DNA of 64,000 bases from assembly GCA_015499995.1 (NCBI GenBank), contig JADNRV010000202.1, positions 24,289 through 88,288 on the forward strand. The letters run 5' to 3'. Both the position numbers and the translations under genes were made by a program. Source of the stretch: Flammula alnicola (Eukaryota > Basidiomycota > Agaricomycetes > Agaricales > Strophariaceae). Below are positions 59,152 to 64,000 of the stretch, piece after piece (positions within the stretch are counted from its first letter, which is position 1; each line of letters starts with the position of its first letter). The notes under the pieces were generated by a model. The model searched no databases, was not told the origin of the DNA, and saw only the letters and a list, made by a program, of their open reading frames with translations.

Positions 59152-59361
59152 CACAGAAGCCAATTGCTCCAAAAAAAACAAAGAAACTGAAATTTTCGAG
59201 GAACCTACGTCTTTATAAGCCCAGAGGAAACTCCCTGGGGCACGAAAGTGGCCATAGACTTCACGTCAACGTTTGCTTTCGCGTTCTCCTTGTCTTGCTG
59301 GCGCACCAAAAAAGGCATTTTTAGAGACAGGTGATCCACGTTTCGCGAGGCTCGGGCAGAC

Positions 59362-59502
59362 TCACTGCGACGGCCCGTTACACAAGGCGGCTTCATTCCG
59401 AAATTTCTCCACCCCCCGCTTCTTCATGTTTTCAAGTGCTTCTGCGACAGATTTGCCGGACTTAAGATCGGATTTGCCGCTGAAAGGCCCAGATATGTTT
59501 TC
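59362..59502 (-). CDS. Unidentified coding exon
   Basis: Directly after a CCCAG acceptor, 47 codons read KSDLKSGKSVAEALENMKKR and GVEKFRNEAALCNGPSQ to a stop, or continue by a strong GTGAGT donor overlapping the stop. The composition is protein-like. I could not fix the first exon or name a family. Confidence 0.3.
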   Translation of the reverse strand, partial: ENISGPFSGKSDLKSGKSVAEALENMKKRGVEKFRNEAALCNGPSQ

Positions 59503-60371
59503 CTGGGAAGATAAATGATAGTTAGATTGAGGACGCAACGACTGAGATGACGCATGAATATAATTAGGGAGCGCGAATGGTCGTTCATGACTGGGTGGGT
59601 CGAATGTTGCGGTGAGGACGCGTGACCTGATCGGTAAATTGCAATCGTCTCGCTATGGTCATTTAGAGGAAGAAGCAGACAGGCATAGGAAAAAAACGCC
59701 ATGTGCAAACGGGTCGGGTGAACGCTTCAGTTGCACGACTGATCATTGAGGCTACGGAGATTCATGCAAGAAACGGGTTTCATATATGGAGCCCTCGAAG
59801 CGTAGCTCATACAAATTAGATGAAAGCCTCCGGGTAAGTAGATAAAACTGGGGGTTGTGTCAGAAGGCCCCGAGTTGAAGGAGTGTTAACCGCTTACCTA
59901 GTCATACATCTACAGAGATGTCCATCACGACATTGGTCTTGGGTAACCACAGCAGCACACAAATGCACAAAGGGTGGAAGTGTACTTCTAGAAGACGGAG
60001 GCCAGCGATATGCAAGTGGCTGTAAATGTAGAAGCAGGCTTGCTTGCAGCTTGATTCTTGCAACGCAAAACGCGCACGTGCCGCTCACGCCACGAGCAAG
60101 AGACTCCGGACACTCCCGGTTACTTGGATCCCCACCCCGAAGCTGGAAATCGTTGTAAACCTAGCCCAAACCTAGCCCCGTGCCCCAAGTACTAGCTGGA
60201 GCGTCCTATGTAATACTCAAAGGCATGCCACACGTTTCTTGCGTAAAATAGAGGACAGTATTGAATACAGCATAATTCCCAATTACCAGAATCATAAGTT
60301 ATCGTGAAGAGAGTAGTTTACGAGTACTAACACCTAAATCAAAGCATGAAATGAGTACAAATATCCATCCG
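59503..60371. other. Intergenic, no supported gene
   Basis: It may contain the first exon and promoter of the small minus-strand frame; otherwise nothing was recognised. Confidence 0.35.
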
Positions 60372-61235
60372 TTACGCCTTCTCCGAAGGTGAGGAGGCTG
60401 AAGCAGCAGCTGCGTCCGCAGCTTCCTTCCTCAACTTCGCCACAGCCGTCCTGACGCTCTTCGATCGGTTCACTACGTCCCTCAAGCTCTGAACGTGGTC
60501 GGGCTTCCATCCTTCCGGCATACGCTCCTCCGAAATCCAACGTCTGTAGTAGTCGACAGGGATACCGGCCTTCGTTTTCGTTTTCGTCTCCCATACGCCG
60601 AGGATAATTGCCATCTCCCCTCGTGCAATCTCAGCATGGACGGAGTCGATTGGTTTACATTCACATTCTCTCCGAATCCTCGCCCGGGCAATGTCCTCGT
60701 AGTTTAGGAGCAACTTCTCTTCTGGATCTGAGCTGGCTTGGATTTCCTTCAGAGTAGGCCGTACGTCTCCGATCAAGGCTTCCACCAACTTCTGGTCGAT
60801 TTCGATTGGTGCGTACTTCTCGCCGTCAGGAGTGTCGTGATGCACGAGGCTCGCGTTGTGCTCGACCGCACCATGCAGTCCAACTTGGTAAAGCGATACC
60901 CGTCGTCCCAACTTGCGTATGATCAAAAAGCCGACATAAGACAAGAAGTAAGCCAGAGGCGCCGAGAGGCCATAGCACTCCTTAAGGCCTCGGGTGACGT
61001 CCTGTGCGCTCAGGTTCTTTCCATCGCGACGACTGTTGATATACAGGTTAAACATAGGTAATGGCAATTATATGGCAACCCACATGTAACCGTGGTTCGC
61101 CATGGCATTGAGAGCTGGACAAGGCGACCGACTGTCCCCCTCCTGCGGAGCACAGAAATCATGCGTTTGGCCCGTCACAGGGCACGATTTTCCCGAGTGT
61201 TCGTGGATGGGAGGATGAGAGTCCGGCAGAGACAT
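60372..61235 (-). CDS. Heme-thiolate peroxidase / peroxygenase (chloroperoxidase family)
   Basis: Exons 61235-61084 and 61032-60372 give 270 aa. The proximal heme Cys is in SPCPALNAMANHGY (Cys39). DVTRGLKECYGLSAPLAY and LHGAVEHNASLVHHDT follow, then KPIDSVHAEIARGEMAIIL and EERMPEGWKPDH at the C-terminal side. These are conserved stretches of the short unspecific-peroxygenase group, which oxygenates hydrocarbons with H2O2. The usual E-H-D metal site reads E-H-N here (108-110). No signal peptide is visible from this start, though an upstream frame (HPPWLSSLLLSAKSDPYLPH) without ATG precedes it; an unrecognised leader exon is possible. Confidence 0.85.
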
Positions 61236-62153
61236 GAAGTGCGGGAGGTAAGGGTCTGATTTTGCGCTGAGGAGGAGGGAGGATAGCCAAGGCGGATGGA
61301 AGGCCCTCTTTTGAAGGAATGTCTCAATAACCGTTGAGAACGGGTTGCATTTATAGCGGTTACGGAATCATTCCGGGCTTCATAATAAGTGGACATGACG
61401 TGCAGCATGAAGGCGGTGCCTGGTACCATATATACCCTCCGTTGGGTGCAGTATGTCCATTGATCAAATTAATTGGCTTTGTGGTTAGCCTCAGCGCTAA
61501 AAATGATTAACGATGAGTTCCTTCCAGTGCCCTCCTTGCTGAAATATAGACGTGGAAAGAGCAACGTATCCTCCGTTCATCGTTTGCGGTTTTTTGAAAT
61601 GGGAAAGAGGAAGAGACAGGCTGGGAACGTCTCGTCGGCGGACATCAAAGTCCGACATTGCGATAGGACGGAGGAGGCCGGAGGACCGGTCGAGGACGCC
61701 TGAAGAGATACTGATGGAAGCTTGCTACTAAGTAATCCGGATATGTTTTCAAAAAATGGGCTGTTGTTTCGGACAGGTTTTGGGTTTGGTTGAACAGAGC
61801 GCTGGACAATCCTGGGCAAAAGAAATGGTGTGTTTGGGTGTTAACTTGCTCCTACTTGGCATTGATAAGCGTGGGAAATAAGATTTTGGTCTGCAGTTCT
61901 CACCAGATCTGAACAAAATTGATTGAAAAAGCGTGAAATAGTCTCCTTTATGCATACACAACATGGAGACGCATGATCACACAACACAAGCTGGGCAAGA
62001 TATGTGGTCATGGTGTGGGGCAATCGGATGACGTTGCTTAGCTTGCAGGTCATCGAAGAAAGTAACAACCTCCACAGACGGCATGAGGTGTTTGGCTTTA
62101 GGATATGCTCATTCACATCACATACACGAAAGAATTGAATATTTGGATCACGA
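61236..62153. other. Intergenic, no supported gene
   Basis: Promoter side of the peroxygenase gene and 3' side of the mannosidase gene. Short frames only. Confidence 0.4.
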
Positions 62154-64000
62154 TCACAGCTCATCGCGAATCGCAGAGTCAGTGTCACCCACAAAGCTGG
62201 GTTCAGAGTCACCCGGTACACTCACCTTCCGGCTACCTGTACCGACAAAGGCGTGCAAAATAGCTTGGTCGTTGCCCCACGCCTGAATTTCATCGCTCAT
62301 CTCGAACACGATGTTCGCCCCATTGGCGATCTGTTCGTGCTTGATGATAGGCTGATCCACGCTGACTCCATCGATGGCGAGGGATTTAATGTAAGGCTTG
62401 GTGCGCGCACCAATGGCACTAATCGTCAGTTTCTTACTTGCCGGGATCCATTTTGCGATGGCGCCGGACTAGCCAGGTCGATGGTAATTTCTCAAAAAGG
62501 GCCTGCCAAGAGAGGAGAAGATCATCAATCAGCTTCCGAATCATGCCACGGTTCCAAAATGAGATGAAGAACAGGACATAACACGCACGATCCAACGACA
62601 TATTCGCCAGAAACGGGATTAACCGGGTAGAATCCCATTGCACTAAAGATATACCAAGCGCTCATTTGACCACAATCTTCGTTCTACCAAGAAGAGATTA
62701 GTACCCAGCCTCCTCGAACCAAGTGATAGATATCCGACATACCCCAGATAGTCCAGTGGGGGTATTGTTGTAGTTGGCGATCGCTATGTCTCTGACCTTT
62801 TCCTGCGTCTTAAAGGCTGCACCCGCTAGGGAGTATAAATAGGGTATATGGTGGGATGGCTATCAACGTCTCAAGATGAGCTCCGACCTTAGCTGCTGAC
62901 ATGATTTACCTCGTTGCTATGATCATTGTGGCCTCCATTGAAATGATCGTCTAAGCTCTGAATAAACTTCACAGTTCCACCACGGCGCTCGATGAGGCCT
63001 GGTATGTCATGCACGACGTCAAACGAGTAGGCCCACTTATCCCCTACTCGCTTGTAAGTATTTATTTCGGCGGTGGGATGCGAATAGGAAATGGGGTAGT
63101 GATGACGTACCTTCAGTCCAGCCGTTATCCTCACCAGCCCAGCTCCCGTCGGCGTTTCGTGCCTCCATGAATCCGGTAGCGTCATTGAATAACGTAAAGG
63201 GTGAAGTCATGGATCTGTTCAATAAAAATTGGTTACGGTCTCGGGCTTTCCTAGTTCCCGAGCAAGACGTAGGCGGCGTAGTCGTCATCTAAGGTTCCAG
63301 AAAAAGAGTCAGACCGGTAACGATGCGAAGCTTTCCAGCGAGTACAAACGAACAAGCATAGTCAAGTGTTCGCGATGCGCTTTCGGAATGCACATCGTCG
63401 GCCACCCAACCTTTTCCTGGGACGTCGTACACAGATGATAGACCGGCGCGTACTTCGTAGTCGACATTCTGGACAAGTAGGGTCTGGTTAGTGTGCTTTT
63501 AGAGAATAAAAATAGATTTTACCTCCTCGCGATCGGAGTATCTATAAGTAGACGTTAAGAGTGTTGCCACGAAACTAAAGTTTATCCAAGGCTTACATTA
63601 CTGTCAGGTCATCTTTAGGAGGGACAGTGGCGTCCTTCCACACTGCCTCCCATGCCAGCTCGGGATCGAACCCCGTTATGTTCTTAGAACAGCTTCAGCG
63701 ATGAGAGAGTCTGCATGCGTTGCGACCTAACGAGAAGATCGTACTCGGAATCCCTCATGCTAAGAGATAAACTCACCATGATATTCGTTTCAACGATGTT
63801 CTTCCACATCGGGAGCCAACCACCCTATGAGATGCAAAGAACTCTCATAATAGGTCTAGGTGAAGTATAAGATAACCCAGTTCACCTCTTTATAATCCGC
63901 TAGCATGCTTTGTACCATTCCTGGTATCCGGTCAGGCATGAACAAGATCTGCCATGCCCATTCTGCGCACGAAAAGTGTCCTGGAAATGACATTAATCGA
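62154..64000 (-). CDS. GH92 alpha-mannosidase, 3' part (cut by window end)
   Basis: The N-terminal part lies beyond 64000. Traced blocks, minus strand: AWQILFMPDRIPGMVQSMLA, WKNIVETNIM, KNITGFDPELAWEAVWKDAT, FMEARNADGSWAGEDNGWTE, KWAYSFDVVHDIPGLIERR, the GH92 signature FNGGHNDHSNE, NEDCGQMSAWYIFSAMGFY, and the C-terminal GVSVDQPIIKHEQIANGANI. GH92 enzymes are Ca-dependent exo-alpha-mannosidases acting on N-glycans or mannan, secreted or vacuolar. Several short introns separate the blocks. At 62430-62505 the expected PFFEKITIDL and KKLTISAIGA lie in different frames with bases missing, so this region is either damaged or contains an intron I could not resolve. Confidence 0.78.

Noticed and set aside
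1..64000. CRISPR arrays, operons, bacterial ribosome-binding sites, phage genes
   Set aside because: None seen. The spliced gene structure is eukaryotic and the tandem repeats present are coding or transposon-derived.

Overview
The window looks like nuclear DNA of a filamentous basidiomycete (Agaricomycetes). The evidence is dense short GT-AG introns (about 45-80 nt), very short exons, and gene families typical of that class: a NACHT-WD40 NLR, DUF6534 membrane proteins, a heme-thiolate peroxygenase, GH3 and GH92 glycosidases, PLAC8, Mdm35, and a Ngaro-type tyrosine-recombinase retrotransposon. Nothing bacterial or organellar is visible. Gene models were spliced by hand from reading frame, splice signals and remembered family sequence. 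No database search was run.

Layout. 1-720: decayed tandem array of exon-like repeats. 1126-5801 (-): a five-exon NLR with eleven almost identical WD40 repeats. 6340-7468 (+): relics of a BRCT gene and an HMG-box gene. 7789-8481 (-): membrane-anchored protein of a basidiomycete family. 9734-10648 (+): frame-broken gene of unknown function. 10932-13040 (-): METTL16-type RNA m6A methyltransferase in 12 exons. 13.3-19.1 kb (+): a tandemly duplicated DUF6534 locus; the second copy is dead and carries a MITE. 20962-21323 (-): Mdm35. 22.8-24.2 kb (-): unidentified gene. 24609-26048 (+): HAD-like phosphatase between inverted repeats. 26-33.9 kb: gene-poor. 33930-36434 (+): C2H2 zinc-finger protein. 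39743-41143 (-): alpha/beta hydrolase.

41326-48014 is a nested transposon: a hAT-like shell (19-bp perfect TIRs, 8-bp target duplication) holding a 5.6-kb Ngaro-like element with split direct repeats and gag, RT-RNase H and tyrosine recombinase frames. 48727-49395 (+): PLAC8 protein. 50192-50941 (+): small multi-pass membrane protein. 51.6-52.7 kb: MITE-like insertion. 54500-55563 (+): secreted alpha/beta hydrolase. 55721-59151 (-): GH3 beta-glucosidase. 60372-61235 (-): peroxygenase. 62154-64000 (-): GH92 alpha-mannosidase cut by the window edge.

The genes do not form one pathway. The right-hand 10 kb is a cluster of degradative or secreted enzymes, while the left and centre mix housekeeping genes (METTL16, Mdm35, HAD phosphatase) with fast-evolving or mobile material. 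The most distinctive signals are the nested transposon, the homogenised NLR repeats, and several micro-exons of 11-27 nt, one of which encodes the catalytic serine of a hydrolase.
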